A stretch of DNA of 64,000 bases from Myxococcales bacterium (GTDB lineage Bacteria; Myxococcota_A; Polyangia; Polyangiales; Polyangiaceae). Under the pieces are notes generated by a model. That model made no database searches and was not told the DNA's origin. It saw only the letters and a list, made by a program, of their open reading frames with translations. The stretch lies in the NCBI GenBank assembly GCA_016706225.1, contig JADJKB010000021.1:682001-746000 (forward strand). The letters are read 5' to 3'. Below, piece by piece: positions 34,168 through 42,461 of this stretch (position 1 is its first letter; the number at the start of each line of letters is the position of its first letter). The position numbers were made by a program, and so were the translations under genes.

Positions 34168-35415
34168 TCAAACGCGCGCTTGCCGCCAGATCTCCCGCAA
34201 GCTCGGGCGCGCGCCGGTCAGCAGAAGTCCCACGCGAAATAGCCGCGAAGCGACGCGAATGGCCGCCCATGTGCTGAGGAGCAGGACCAGGAGTGAACCC
34301 GAGATCTCCCAGATGGAAATTCCATCTGGGTCCAGCGACATGCGAAACACCAGGGTTGCGGGAGCGGAAAACGGGATCCAGGTCAGCACGTGGGCAATCA
34401 CGCTGTGGGGATCGGTCAAGAGCAGCGGCAGGAACATCAGAGGCAGCGTGGCCAGGAACGCCCAGAACATACCCAGCTGCTGGCTCTCCCTAACGTTGCC
34501 GCCGAACGAGCCAGTGCCCAGCATCAGGCTGCCGAGAAATGCGTAGGCGGTAATGAACAGCACGGGTGATATCAGAACCGCCTGCCACGAGACGTGAATG
34601 TTCAACGGCAGCACCATCTGCGCAAATCCGAAGCGCACACCCAACGTCATGCTCAACCACACGATCACCTGCAACAGGCCCGCACCGCCGAGCCCGAGGA
34701 GTTTGCCGGTCATGATTTCGTCGGCGCTGGCGCTCGAGAGCAGCACTTCGACGACCTTGTTCTCCTTCTCCGTGGCTGTCGCCTGGATCAGGTAACTGCC
34801 ACTCATCAAGATGGAGGTGAACAAGAGGAATACGAAGCCGATGGGCAAGATCAGTCGTCCGATGAACGCCTCGCTGCCCTCGGCCTCGACCCGCCCGTCG
34901 CCACTCACCCGGAACGTCTCGCGCCCGGCGATGGGTTTGACCAGTCGCGCCGCGACCCGCGGATCGACCCGTGGCCCGACCAGGCGCGTTCGCAAGAGCT
35001 CGTTCAACTCGTCGCGCCCCTCCCAGGGGCCGAGTGAGCTGCGCTCCCCCGAGTGAGCCAGCACGCGCCCGGAGTCGAGGTAGTCGGTCACGACGACGAA
35101 GTAGCTGCGCACGCTGCGATCGGACACGAGCGCCCGGCGCGCCTCCGGTTCGCCGGCGAACGCCCGAAATATCGCCGTACGCACTTCCACCGTCGCGCCC
35201 GGCTCGAGCCCGAGCACTCCTGCCTGGTCCACCACCCCGTAGACCCGCGTCTGCTCTTCTTGTTGTTTGGCCAGGTAGCCCGGGATCAACGCCAGAGCGC
35301 CGTACAACGTGGCAAAGATCGGCATGCCCAGGGTGACGATCAGGTACCCGAGGCGCCGCACCGTGGACGACAGCTCGAACCACGCCACGGTGCGCACCTT
35401 GGCAACACGGATCAT
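34168..35415 (-). CDS. ABC-2 transporter permease (NatB-like)
   Basis: The 415-residue protein has an N-terminal TM helix, a periplasmic domain of about 170 residues, then five or six TM helices. ATATEKENKVVEVLLSS and IMTGKLLGLGGAGLLQ are the conserved loop of NatB/YhaP-type permeases. It overlaps the ATPase gene by 4 bp (ATGA). NatAB systems export sodium or other small substrates; related pairs are found throughout myxobacteria with unknown cargo. The coding sequence contains a perfect 11-bp inverted repeat at 34308-34330. Confidence 0.9.
   Translation of the reverse strand: MIRVAKVRTVAWFELSSTVRRLGYLIVTLGMPIFATLYGALALIPGYLAKQQEEQTRVYGVVDQAGVLGLEPGATVEVRTAIFRAFAGEPEARRALVSDRSVRSYFVVVTDYLDSGRVLAHSGERSSLGPWEGRDELNELLRTRLVGPRVDPRVAARLVKPIAGRETFRVSGDGRVEAEGSEAFIGRLILPIGFVFLLFTSILMSGSYLIQATATEKENKVVEVLLSSASADEIMTGKLLGLGGAGLLQVIVWLSMTLGVRFGFAQMVLPLNIHVSWQAVLISPVLFITAYAFLGSLMLGTGSFGGNVRESQQLGMFWAFLATLPLMFLPLLLTDPHSVIAHVLTWIPFSAPATLVFRMSLDPDGISIWEISGSLLVLLLSTWAAIRVASRLFRVGLLLTGARPSLREIWRQARV
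34308..34330. repeat. Perfect inverted repeat inside the NatB-like gene
   Basis: CCCAGATGGAA (34308-34318) and its exact complement TTCCATCTGGG (34320-34330) flank a single A. It encodes part of a segment read DPDGISIWEI. No T-run follows, so it is not a usual terminator. It could bind a dimeric protein or fold in mRNA, or be chance. Confidence 0.6.
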
Positions 35416-36317
35416 CGGGCTCCGCTCCCGTTCTTCACCACGCGGATGAAGATCTCCTCCATCGGTGCGAGCGCACGCTCCCAGCGCTCGACCCCGACGT
35501 CGGCGGCGACCAGCCGCTCGAGCACCTTGTTGGCGTCGGCTCGGTCGCCGAGCACGAGCCGAAACACCCCCGGCTTTTCGCTGACGACCTGCTTCACCTC
35601 GGGCAGCTCGGGCAGGGCGCCCGATACCGTGACGAGGATCTCGTCGGCGCTGTAGCGGCGTCGCACCTCGTTCACCTCCCCGTAGACCATGAGTCTGCCC
35701 TCCGACAACAGCGCCACACGATCACACAGCGTCTCGACCATGCTCATCTGATGTGTCGAGAGGATCGTCGTGCGCCCCGAGCGTTTGATCTCGGCAATCA
35801 GGTCCTTCACCAGCACGGAGTTCAGCGGGTCGAGCCCCGAGAACGGTTCATCGAGCACCGAGAGCTCGGGCTCGGCCAGGAGAGTCGCGGCCAGCTGGAC
35901 CTTCTGACTCATGCCTTTGCTGAGGCGCTCGACATTTTGTTTCTCGTAGGCCAGTAGCCCGATGCGTTCGAGCCAGGTCCGCGCGCGCGCGCGGGCCTCG
36001 GAGGCGCCGAGCCCTTTCAGCTTTCCGAAGTAGATCATCACGTCGATGACCTTCTGTTTGGTGTAGAGCCCGCGCTCTTCCGGCAAGTAAGCGAGGCGGT
36101 TCAGGTGGTCTCGACTGAGCGGCTCACCAAACAGCAGCACCCTGCCCGAGTCGGCGCGCACGATGTCCATCAGCACTCGAATGCAGGTGGTCTTTCCGGC
36201 TCCATTGGGGCCCAGCAGCCCAAACACCTCACCGGGGCGTACTTCGAAGGACACGCCGGACAACGCCACGTTGTCGCCGTAGCGCTTCCAGACATCGTCG
36301 AAGACGAGCAGCGGCAT
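35412..36317 (-). CDS. ABC transporter ATPase (NatA-like)
   Basis: The 301-residue protein has Walker A GPNGAGKTT (near 37), Q-loop YLPEERGLY, signature LSKGMSQKVQLA and Walker B LSVLDEPFSGLDP, with the switch His in STHQM. EERGLY and the KGM variant of the signature are typical of NatA-type ATPases. The C-terminal 80 residues form the extra domain usual in this group. It precedes and overlaps the permease gene by 4 bp. All catalytic residues are intact. Confidence 0.93.
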   Translation of the reverse strand: MPLLVFDDVWKRYGDNVALSGVSFEVRPGEVFGLLGPNGAGKTTCIRVLMDIVRADSGRVLLFGEPLSRDHLNRLAYLPEERGLYTKQKVIDVMIYFGKLKGLGASEARARARTWLERIGLLAYEKQNVERLSKGMSQKVQLAATLLAEPELSVLDEPFSGLDPLNSVLVKDLIAEIKRSGRTTILSTHQMSMVETLCDRVALLSEGRLMVYGEVNEVRRRYSADEILVTVSGALPELPEVKQVVSEKPGVFRLVLGDRADANKVLERLVAADVGVERWERALAPMEEIFIRVVKNGSGAR

Positions 36318-36414
36318 GGGGTGAAAGCCGGCGCATCATGCGGCACATCGCGGGCGCGGGCTACGAGAAGCCGGCGCTGAGCAGGCGCTCACGCTGCGAT
36401 CTGCGGCCGATCTT

Positions 36415-37287
36415 TCAGCGTTTCTTGCCGGTCAGATGCACACCAGCCTCCAGGGCGGTGAGCAGCGCCTCGTGCGCCCCCGGAGGCACGGGCTCGTCAT
36501 CAGCGAGAGCGCGGACCAACATCAGGTTCTTGTCGTCCGGCGATGGAGTGACGGCCACGCGGAGGGCCTGCCGCGGTCGGTAGTTCGTTGGAGCCGGGGC
36601 CATGCTGGGCGACGAGCGCGCCGTGTGAGGGTCGGAGGGCGGCGCAGCGCTCGGCGACGAGCGCAGTGGCGGCGGCGTTGCGCTTGGCGACGAGCGCATT
36701 GGCGGTGGTGCCGCGCTTGGTGACGAGCGCATTGGCTGCGTCGCGTTCGGCGACGAGCGCACTGGCGGCGGCGGTCGCCTCGACGCCGGGGGCTGTCGGC
36801 GCTCCGCGGCCTCCACTCCAGCCGGAATCGTGAAATCGTGGACCGTCGCCTCGTCCGGTGCCGAGAGCGGTGGCGCCTTGGGTCTGCTGACCGGTACCGG
36901 CCGCGGCGTGGTGGCTTCGTCCGGGCTCAGCGGCGCGATCGGCGGCGGCGCGGGACGCACGGCGACGGGCGTCGGCACGGGTGTCATGCCCTGCGACGAA
37001 GGAGCTGCAGGCGCGCTTGCCGAGACCTGCGTCACGGACGCAACGGGCGGCGGGGCGATCGATGGCGGAAGCTCCAACGCTTGGGTCAGATCTGCGGCGC
37101 TCCGCGCGAGCGACAAGGCACGCATGTCACTCCCAGCGTCACTGGCCGCCTCCGCTGCGCGCCGCAGCCAGCGCACGGCCTCGTGTTTGTCGCCGCGCCC
37201 CCACATCGTGCCGCCGGTCTGCAAATTCCAGGCGACGTCTTCCGGATCTCCGGCTTCGGGCGCCGGGAAGTCGAGCGACTCGGTCAT
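36415..37287 (-). CDS. Pro/Ser-rich protein with an 11-residue tandem repeat
   Basis: About 290 residues from ATG 37287 (MTESLDFP). The first 75 residues contain a short helical repeat-like part (DPEDVAWNLQTGGTMWGRG, then KHEAVRWLRRAAEAASDAG) similar to Sel1/TPR units. The middle is Pro, Ala and Ser rich with tandem RSSPSAxPPP units. The last 40 residues are folded-looking (LMLVRALADDEPVPPGAHE). No signal peptide or TM helix is present. It lies 97 bp after the start of the NatA gene region on the same strand but upstream of it. Function is unknown; an adaptor role is possible. Confidence 0.7.
   Translation of the reverse strand: MTESLDFPAPEAGDPEDVAWNLQTGGTMWGRGDKHEAVRWLRRAAEAASDAGSDMRALSLARSAADLTQALELPPSIAPPPVASVTQVSASAPAAPSSQGMTPVPTPVAVRPAPPPIAPLSPDEATTPRPVPVSRPKAPPLSAPDEATVHDFTIPAGVEAAERRQPPASRRPPPPVRSSPNATQPMRSSPSAAPPPMRSSPSATPPPLRSSPSAAPPSDPHTARSSPSMAPAPTNYRPRQALRVAVTPSPDDKNLMLVRALADDEPVPPGAHEALLTALEAGVHLTGKKR
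36653..36780. repeat. 33-bp tandem repeat coding for RSSPSAxPPP units
   Basis: Units begin with GGCGACGAGCGCA at 36653, 36686, 36719 (GGTGACGAG variant) and 36749, giving periods of 33, 33 and 30 bp. A related copy begins near 36608. Each encodes 10-11 residues of a Pro-rich linker on the minus strand. Copy number may vary between strains. Confidence 0.8.
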
Positions 37288-37365
37288 TGGGGCGGCATCA
37301 TACTCGACTCGACTCGAGCAGTCTGCGCGATTTCGAGCCCTGGATCTGGCCACCCGCGGCGATTT

Positions 37366-38316
37366 TCAGCGGGTCCACCGCTCACGCAGCATCGGGTACA
37401 GCGTGTCGCCGATCGCGTACAGGTGATCGCAGTGGGCGTCGGTGTCGTTTCCCGCGAAACCTCTCACGTGCAGGCCGCCACGATCGGCCCGCGAGGTCAG
37501 TTTCATGGCGGGTCGCGGCCCAGCCTCCTGGACCTCGCTCCGCTCGGCGCCGTGTTTTTCCTCGAGGTAGCGCGCCGTCTCGGTGGTGCTGGCGTAGTTG
37601 GGCGTGATGATCGAGGTGTGAGTGATGCCGAACAACTTCTCGCCGTTCACGGCGCGCTCCGCAAAAACATCGAACGGAGCCATCTGTCCGGGGTTCACCT
37701 GCTGGCGGAACTTGTCCAGGAAGCCGGCGTGCAGCCCATCCGCAAGCAGCACGGCATCCACCAACTCCCGATCCGTCTTGTTCGCGAGCACGCGGTACGC
37801 GGCTCCATAACCCGCGCTCCAAGCGCTCAGCGCCAGCCGTCCGCGTGAACCGCTTGGGTGGGGGCAGGCCTTGGTGACGATGCCGTCGACGTCGTCCAGC
37901 AATCGCGCGAGCGAACCATCGGCGATGAAGGCCTCCTCGTACGGGCCGGAGCCGACGCCCAGATTGATGACCACGAACACCGCGGGAATGCCTGCGCGCT
38001 GAAACACCGGTTCGATCATCTCGGGGGCGCCGTGGAAATGCACGACGAGGTCGTAACGACCCGCAGCGTCCCGGCAGCGTTCGGGGATGTTCACGATCTT
38101 GCGTCCGCGCTGGACCCGCACGGCCTTTTCGATCCGCGTGTCGGTCTGCGCCGGCACGATGGGGTCCGGGTGGGCCAGGCGCTCGACCGCTTCCTCGGCG
38201 ACCCGCTGAGCCACCGCCGACGCTCCGGTGTGCAACCGCGGTGCGTCGTTTGCCCGGGCGCTCGAGGCCGCGAACACGGCCAGGAAAAACGCCAGGGTTG
38301 CCACAGCGAGCTTCAT
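37366..38316 (-). CDS. Secreted alpha/beta-hydrolase-like protein
   Basis: The 316-residue protein has a signal peptide (cleavage near ARA-ND, 20-24). LVVHFHGAPE (90-99) resembles the oxyanion strand-turn (HG) of alpha/beta hydrolases, and LSAWSAGYGAA holds the probable nucleophile S167 in a GxSxG-like elbow with A for the first Gly. DGLHAGF may supply the acid and AHCDHLY near the C-terminus the His. An esterase or peptidase-like enzyme in the periplasm or outside the cell is likely. It ends 79 bp upstream of the Pro-rich protein start, and no substrate can be inferred. Confidence 0.75.
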   Translation of the reverse strand: MKLAVATLAFFLAVFAASSARANDAPRLHTGASAVAQRVAEEAVERLAHPDPIVPAQTDTRIEKAVRVQRGRKIVNIPERCRDAAGRYDLVVHFHGAPEMIEPVFQRAGIPAVFVVINLGVGSGPYEEAFIADGSLARLLDDVDGIVTKACPHPSGSRGRLALSAWSAGYGAAYRVLANKTDRELVDAVLLADGLHAGFLDKFRQQVNPGQMAPFDVFAERAVNGEKLFGITHTSIITPNYASTTETARYLEEKHGAERSEVQEAGPRPAMKLTSRADRGGLHVRGFAGNDTDAHCDHLYAIGDTLYPMLRERWTR

Positions 38317-38516
38317 TGCGGCGGCCTCCTTTCAAGTCCCGTTCCAGGCCAGAGCGCGGGCGGAACCCCAGGAATTACCGCGATGTCGAGCTGCAGCGAC
38401 GCGGTTTGCGCGGCGCGGAGGCAGCAAATTGCTGCCCACAGCCCTCAGCCGAGCGAGGCGAGGCGACGGCGGCAATCCTCCGCTACGCTGCGAGCCCGAG
38501 GCGCCGCACGAGACCC

Positions 38517-39923
38517 ATGACCGAATTCGACGACCGGCCGACCCTCAGCGACGTGCACCTGCCGACGGTGCAGAGGCTGGCGGCAGCCGTAGCCATCCCT
38601 CGCCTCGAGCTCGTGGTCGAGCGCGAAGCCAAAAGAGAAGTGGAGCGAGCGCAGGTGCTCGAGGGTGACGTACTCCGCATCGGCTCCCATCCCAGCAACG
38701 ACGTCGTGCTCGATGATCGCACAGTGTCCCGCTTCCACCTCCAGCTGACGCGAGGGGAACAGGGCTGGGTCGTCTCCGACAGCGGCTCGATGAATGGGAC
38801 CTGTGTCAACGGCGTGCGAGTGCGTGACGCGGACCTGCCACGCCCCAGTTGCCGCATCGAGATTGGTGATTCGGTGCTGCGGGTTCAGGAGCTCGGGCCG
38901 CAAGCCATCGAAGAGCTTCCGACCTGGGTCTCGTTCGGCGAGCTGTACGGCGAGTCGACCACGATGCGCCAGCTGTTCACCGTGCTCGACCGCGTCGCAA
39001 AGAGCGAGGCAACGCTGCTGATCGAGGGCGAGAGCGGTACCGGCAAGGAGCTGGCCGCGATGGAGATCGCTCGCCGCGGACCCCGCGCGAGCGGACCTTT
39101 CATCATCGTCGACTGCAGCTCGATCTCACCGAACTTGATCGAGAGCGAGCTGTTCGGTCACACCCGCGGGTCGTTCACCGGCGCCGACAAGAATCGCGTG
39201 GGGGCGTTCGAGGCGGCCAACGGCGGCACGATCTTTCTGGATGAAATCGGGGAAATGCCGCTGGAGATGCAGCCGAAGCTGCTGCGCGCGCTCGAGGCTC
39301 GGGAGATCCGGCGGACCGGTGAGAACGACGCCCGCAAGATCGACGTGCGTGTCATCGCCGCGACGAACCGCCGACTGGAACGCGAGGTGAACGCCGGGCG
39401 ATTCCGCGAGGACCTGTACTTCCGCCTGGGTGTCGTCACGGTGCGCATGCCTTCGCTCAGGAAGCGGCTGCAGGACATTCCCACACTCGTACAGGTGATC
39501 CTGCGCACGCTGAACGCCGAGGAAGCCAACCACCTATTCACGCCCGACGTCATCGAAGACATGGCACGCTACGACTGGCCCGGGAACGTCCGTGAGCTCC
39601 GCAACTACGTCGAGCGCGCCGTGGTGCTCGACCATGCTCCGCCTGCCAGCGAACGGCGCTCCGGCCAGAGCTTCGCGCCGGAAGAGTCCGCGACGACGCC
39701 CGGCGTCGGCGGCCCACCCGCCAACTCGGACATCTCCGTGCCATTCCGGCATGCCAAGGAGGCCGTGATTTCCGACTTCGAGCGCACCTATCTGAAGGCG
39801 TTGCTCGACTGGGCGGGCGGCAACGTCAGCAAGGCGGCGCGCAAGGCCAAGATGGACCGCATGTACCTGTATCGACTCCTTCAGCGCTACGAGCTCCGCG
39901 GGGGCTCGCGGATCGAGGATTGA
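38517..39923 (+). CDS. FHA-domain sigma54-dependent activator (EBP) 1
   Basis: The 468-residue protein starts at ATG 38517; upstream open frame has no start support. An FHA domain (about 30-125) shows RIGSHPSNDVVLDD, TVSRFHLQL and SGSMNGTCVNG, the phosphothreonine-binding set. The AAA+ domain follows: Walker A GESGTGKE, the sigma54-contact loop as GSFTGAD (usual GAFTGA), Walker B GGTIFLDEIGEMP and the R-finger region. The C-terminus has a Fis-type HTH (NVSKAARKAKMDRMYLYRLL). Such proteins in myxobacteria switch on sigma54 genes when their FHA domain binds a kinase-phosphorylated partner. Several kinases are encoded close by. Confidence 0.94.
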   Translation: MTEFDDRPTLSDVHLPTVQRLAAAVAIPRLELVVEREAKREVERAQVLEGDVLRIGSHPSNDVVLDDRTVSRFHLQLTRGEQGWVVSDSGSMNGTCVNGVRVRDADLPRPSCRIEIGDSVLRVQELGPQAIEELPTWVSFGELYGESTTMRQLFTVLDRVAKSEATLLIEGESGTGKELAAMEIARRGPRASGPFIIVDCSSISPNLIESELFGHTRGSFTGADKNRVGAFEAANGGTIFLDEIGEMPLEMQPKLLRALEAREIRRTGENDARKIDVRVIAATNRRLEREVNAGRFREDLYFRLGVVTVRMPSLRKRLQDIPTLVQVILRTLNAEEANHLFTPDVIEDMARYDWPGNVRELRNYVERAVVLDHAPPASERRSGQSFAPEESATTPGVGGPPANSDISVPFRHAKEAVISDFERTYLKALLDWAGGNVSKAARKAKMDRMYLYRLLQRYELRGGSRIED

Positions 39924-39924
39924 A

Positions 39925-40434
39925 ATGACACGCTCCGCCTTCTGGCTGCTCCTGTGCAGCGTATTTGCCTGCGGAGGCGCCCAGCATGTGCCCGACGGCC
40001 GCCCGACCGCCGCGGATCCCCGCATGCCGCCCAGTGGCACGGTCGTCAGGGTGCGCGAACGGTTGGGGGACAGCCCACAAGCCTGCGGGGAAGCCGTCGA
40101 AGGCATCGACTCCGAGGGCTGCCGCGCGCAGCCGGTGCTCGAGTGTATCCACGCCGCGTTCGAGGCCAACCGCCCGGCGCAGGGCACTCACATGTACGCG
40201 ACCGCCGAGGGGGATCCGGTGCGAGTCGACTACTTCGTGATCGTGTCTTCGGGTCACCCCACGTTGGTCGTGGTCACGGACCGCACGGCTGATCCGGTCG
40301 GAGACAAGGCCGTCGAAGAACAGGAGTGTCTCGACGCTCGCTGGAGCGAACACTCCACACCCCCCGCCTGCCAGGCCTTGGTACCGGGGCGCTGCACGCT
40401 GCGCTCCCGCACGCCGCGCGGAAAAAAACCCTGA
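39925..40434 (+). CDS. Small Cys-containing lipoprotein
   Basis: The 169-residue protein begins at ATG 39925, directly after the activator's stop, so it is probably co-transcribed. The signal segment FWLLLCSVFACGG has a lipobox-like SVFAC. The mature domain has four spaced Cys (QACGE, EGCRA, LECIH, QECLD, PACQ, GRCTL give six in all), suggesting disulfides. YFVIVSSGHPTLVVVTDRT is a beta-hairpin-like core. The family is not recognised. Confidence 0.75.
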   Translation: MTRSAFWLLLCSVFACGGAQHVPDGRPTAADPRMPPSGTVVRVRERLGDSPQACGEAVEGIDSEGCRAQPVLECIHAAFEANRPAQGTHMYATAEGDPVRVDYFVIVSSGHPTLVVVTDRTADPVGDKAVEEQECLDARWSEHSTPPACQALVPGRCTLRSRTPRGKKP

Positions 40435-40617
40435 CGGCGAGCAGCCGCGAACGGGACGCAGTCGGCGCTCGTCCCTGAAAGACAATCCTACGAACGCGCC
40501 AACGCGGAGCGAAGCGTTTCCGCGGCCACTCCGCGAAGTGCGCTTCGCCCACCTGTCGCAACTCGGCGACACTTGGTCGGTCACGAGCTGGAACGTCGGT
40601 TGCTCTGTACTACCGGC

Positions 40618-41199
40618 ATGCATCAACGCTCACTCTCCGCGCTCTCGGTCGCTTCACTCAGCCTGGCCTTGTGCAAGCTCGCTGCGGCGTCACCCTGCGA
40701 GAGCCGCGAACAGCAGCCTCGCGAAGAGTGCATCGAACGCGACATCTTCTTCATGCCCGGCGTTCACGCCGTGATGTTCGCGCCCAAGGGCGCGGCCGAC
40801 CCGTTCATCGGCGGCGGTTTCGAGCTGGCGCCGCTCCACTGGTCACACAACAACGACCGCTTCGGGCCGAGCCAGGGGGCTTTGTTCATGCAGGCGTCGA
40901 TCCTCGAATCGCAGAGCAGCGGCTCCTCGCTGGCGATCTACGACGTGGGTTTCTCCCTATCACTCGAGAAGAACGCGAGCCGTCGCTACCTGATCCCTTT
41001 CTTCGGCGCGACCCTGGGCGGGACCATCCACGAGGAGCTGCCGAACACCGGGTTCGCTTATCCCTTCGGCGGTGTGCACGTGTACTGGCACCACAACCTG
41101 GTCTTGAACGCCGAAGGTGGTTACCACTTCCCGTTCGACTCGATCGATCAGATGCGCGGGCCGAGGGCCCAGCTGACGGCGCGCTTTTCCATGTGGTAG
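40618..41199 (+). CDS. Predicted small outer-membrane protein
   Basis: About 193 residues from ATG 40618 (MHQRSLSAL). A signal peptide is cleaved near AAA-SP. The rest shows alternating strands rich in Gly, Phe and His (FIGGGFELAPLHWSH, GALFMQASILES, YPFGGVHVYWHHNLVLNAEGGYHFPF) and ends in FSMW, an aromatic C-terminus typical of outer-membrane barrels recognised by BamA. The function is unknown. It is preceded by 183 bp without a gene and followed by a 365-bp gap. Confidence 0.75.
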   Translation: MHQRSLSALSVASLSLALCKLAAASPCESREQQPREECIERDIFFMPGVHAVMFAPKGAADPFIGGGFELAPLHWSHNNDRFGPSQGALFMQASILESQSSGSSLAIYDVGFSLSLEKNASRRYLIPFFGATLGGTIHEELPNTGFAYPFGGVHVYWHHNLVLNAEGGYHFPFDSIDQMRGPRAQLTARFSMW

Positions 41200-41564
41200 C
41201 GCGCCGTCTTCGAGTAGCTCGAGCCCGCGGCTGTGCGCGTCTCGGACACTCAGCCGTGCGTGTCGAGCCAGGCGCAGGCCGCCAGCTTGGTCGCCGGGAT
41301 CGCCGCGAGCTTCTCCATGCCGGGGCGCGCCAGATCCGCGCGCACACGCCCGATGCTCGCCGCCATGGCAGGAGCGTCCGCTCTTTGGAAGCGATCCACG
41401 GACATCGACCGTTCGAGCCTACCACCACGCTGCGCGCGCGCGCATTGGCTCGACCAGACAGCGGTGCTAGGCATCGTCCATGCGAAGCCAACTCGCGCGG
41501 TCCCTTGGGGTCGATCACCGGCCGGCCGTGTGCACCATCAACGAACTTTGATGGATGGCCCGTG
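41200..41564. other. 365-bp intergenic stretch
   Basis: No convincing gene is present. A leftward frame ending at 41250 (from ATG 41405 about 51 residues, MSVDRFQRADAP to AWLDTHG) has a plausible composition but no ribosome-binding site, so I do not call it as a gene. The methyltransferase promoter should lie at the right end. Confidence 0.5.
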
Positions 41565-42461
41565 ATGCGCGAGCCATTCCAACGCATCCGGGGCAAGACC
41601 TCGCAGCCGAGCCCCCAGGAGATCCTGGAGGATCTGGTCGAGTTCCACACCGCGCGTCCGGGTATCACCGAAGCGACGCTCGGTGAGTGCACCACGTTGG
41701 ACGGCCGAACTGGCTACGATGTCCTCGTCGAATGCCTGCAAGAGGACGCCAGGCGGGTGCTCGATCTGGGTGCTGGGAACGGACCGCTGCTGGAGCGGCT
41801 CCTCGGACGACGGCCGAAGCTGGAGCGCGTCGTCGGCGTGGATGCCTGCGCGAGCGAGCTCGAGCTGGCTCGGGTCCGCGCTCGGGGGGACGCGCGGGTG
41901 GAGCTGCTGAACCAGCTGGGGCAACACCTCGATTTGCCCGATGCTTGTCTGGACGCAGTCCTCTCGCACCACGCTTTTTACTTGATGCGCCCCATCGAAG
42001 CAGTGGTCGCGGAGGTCGCCCGCATCTTGCGCCCCGGAGGCCTGTTTGCGCTGGTCACCTGGAGTGCACGGGCGTCGACACTAGAGCCCTTCGCCGAGCT
42101 GATGCGCGTCTTCAGCCCGCTGACGGCCCGGGACAATCCGCATTTCTCGGGCTGGGGGGATCCGCGTGCATTCTCGCTTCAAGGACTCGAATCGCTACTG
42201 GTCGCGCCGGGATACTTCGCGGGCCCGCTGGGGTGGGACGAACACGACCTGTTGATCGCGGAGGCGCCCGAAGCGCTCTCGCGCCGCCTGATGGGCTTCT
42301 TTTATTCCGCCGAGCTCGGGCAACCGGAGACACAGGCGGAGCTGCACGGGCTTTGGTGCGAAATCCTGAGCCGCAACCTCGACAGCGAAGGCCGGGCGCG
42401 CCTGGCCTTCCCCTTTGCGTGTGTTCGCGCGCTGCGGCTCAGCGCAGCCGATGGCGCTTGA
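41565..42461 (+). CDS. Class I SAM-dependent methyltransferase
   Basis: The 298-residue protein starts at ATG 41565 (MREPFQRIRG); a GTG codon precedes it. Motif I is RRVLDLGAGNGPLLERLL (about 62-79), followed by VGVDACASELELARVRA for the adenosine-binding acidic strand, LSHHAFYLM as post-motif and ARILRPGGLFALVTW as motif III. This is the UbiE/Methyltransf_11 layout. The C-terminal 110 residues would form the substrate part. It converges on the second FHA activator with no gap beyond the stop overlap (42439-42461). The substrate is unknown. Confidence 0.88.
   Translation: MREPFQRIRGKTSQPSPQEILEDLVEFHTARPGITEATLGECTTLDGRTGYDVLVECLQEDARRVLDLGAGNGPLLERLLGRRPKLERVVGVDACASELELARVRARGDARVELLNQLGQHLDLPDACLDAVLSHHAFYLMRPIEAVVAEVARILRPGGLFALVTWSARASTLEPFAELMRVFSPLTARDNPHFSGWGDPRAFSLQGLESLLVAPGYFAGPLGWDEHDLLIAEAPEALSRRLMGFFYSAELGQPETQAELHGLWCEILSRNLDSEGRARLAFPFACVRALRLSAADGA

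Noticed and set aside
34308..34330. Palindrome as an intrinsic terminator
   Set aside because: It is inside a coding region and has no T-run.
41250..41405. Possible 51-residue leftward gene
   Set aside because: No ribosome-binding site or recognisable feature; kept only as a note in the intergenic entry.
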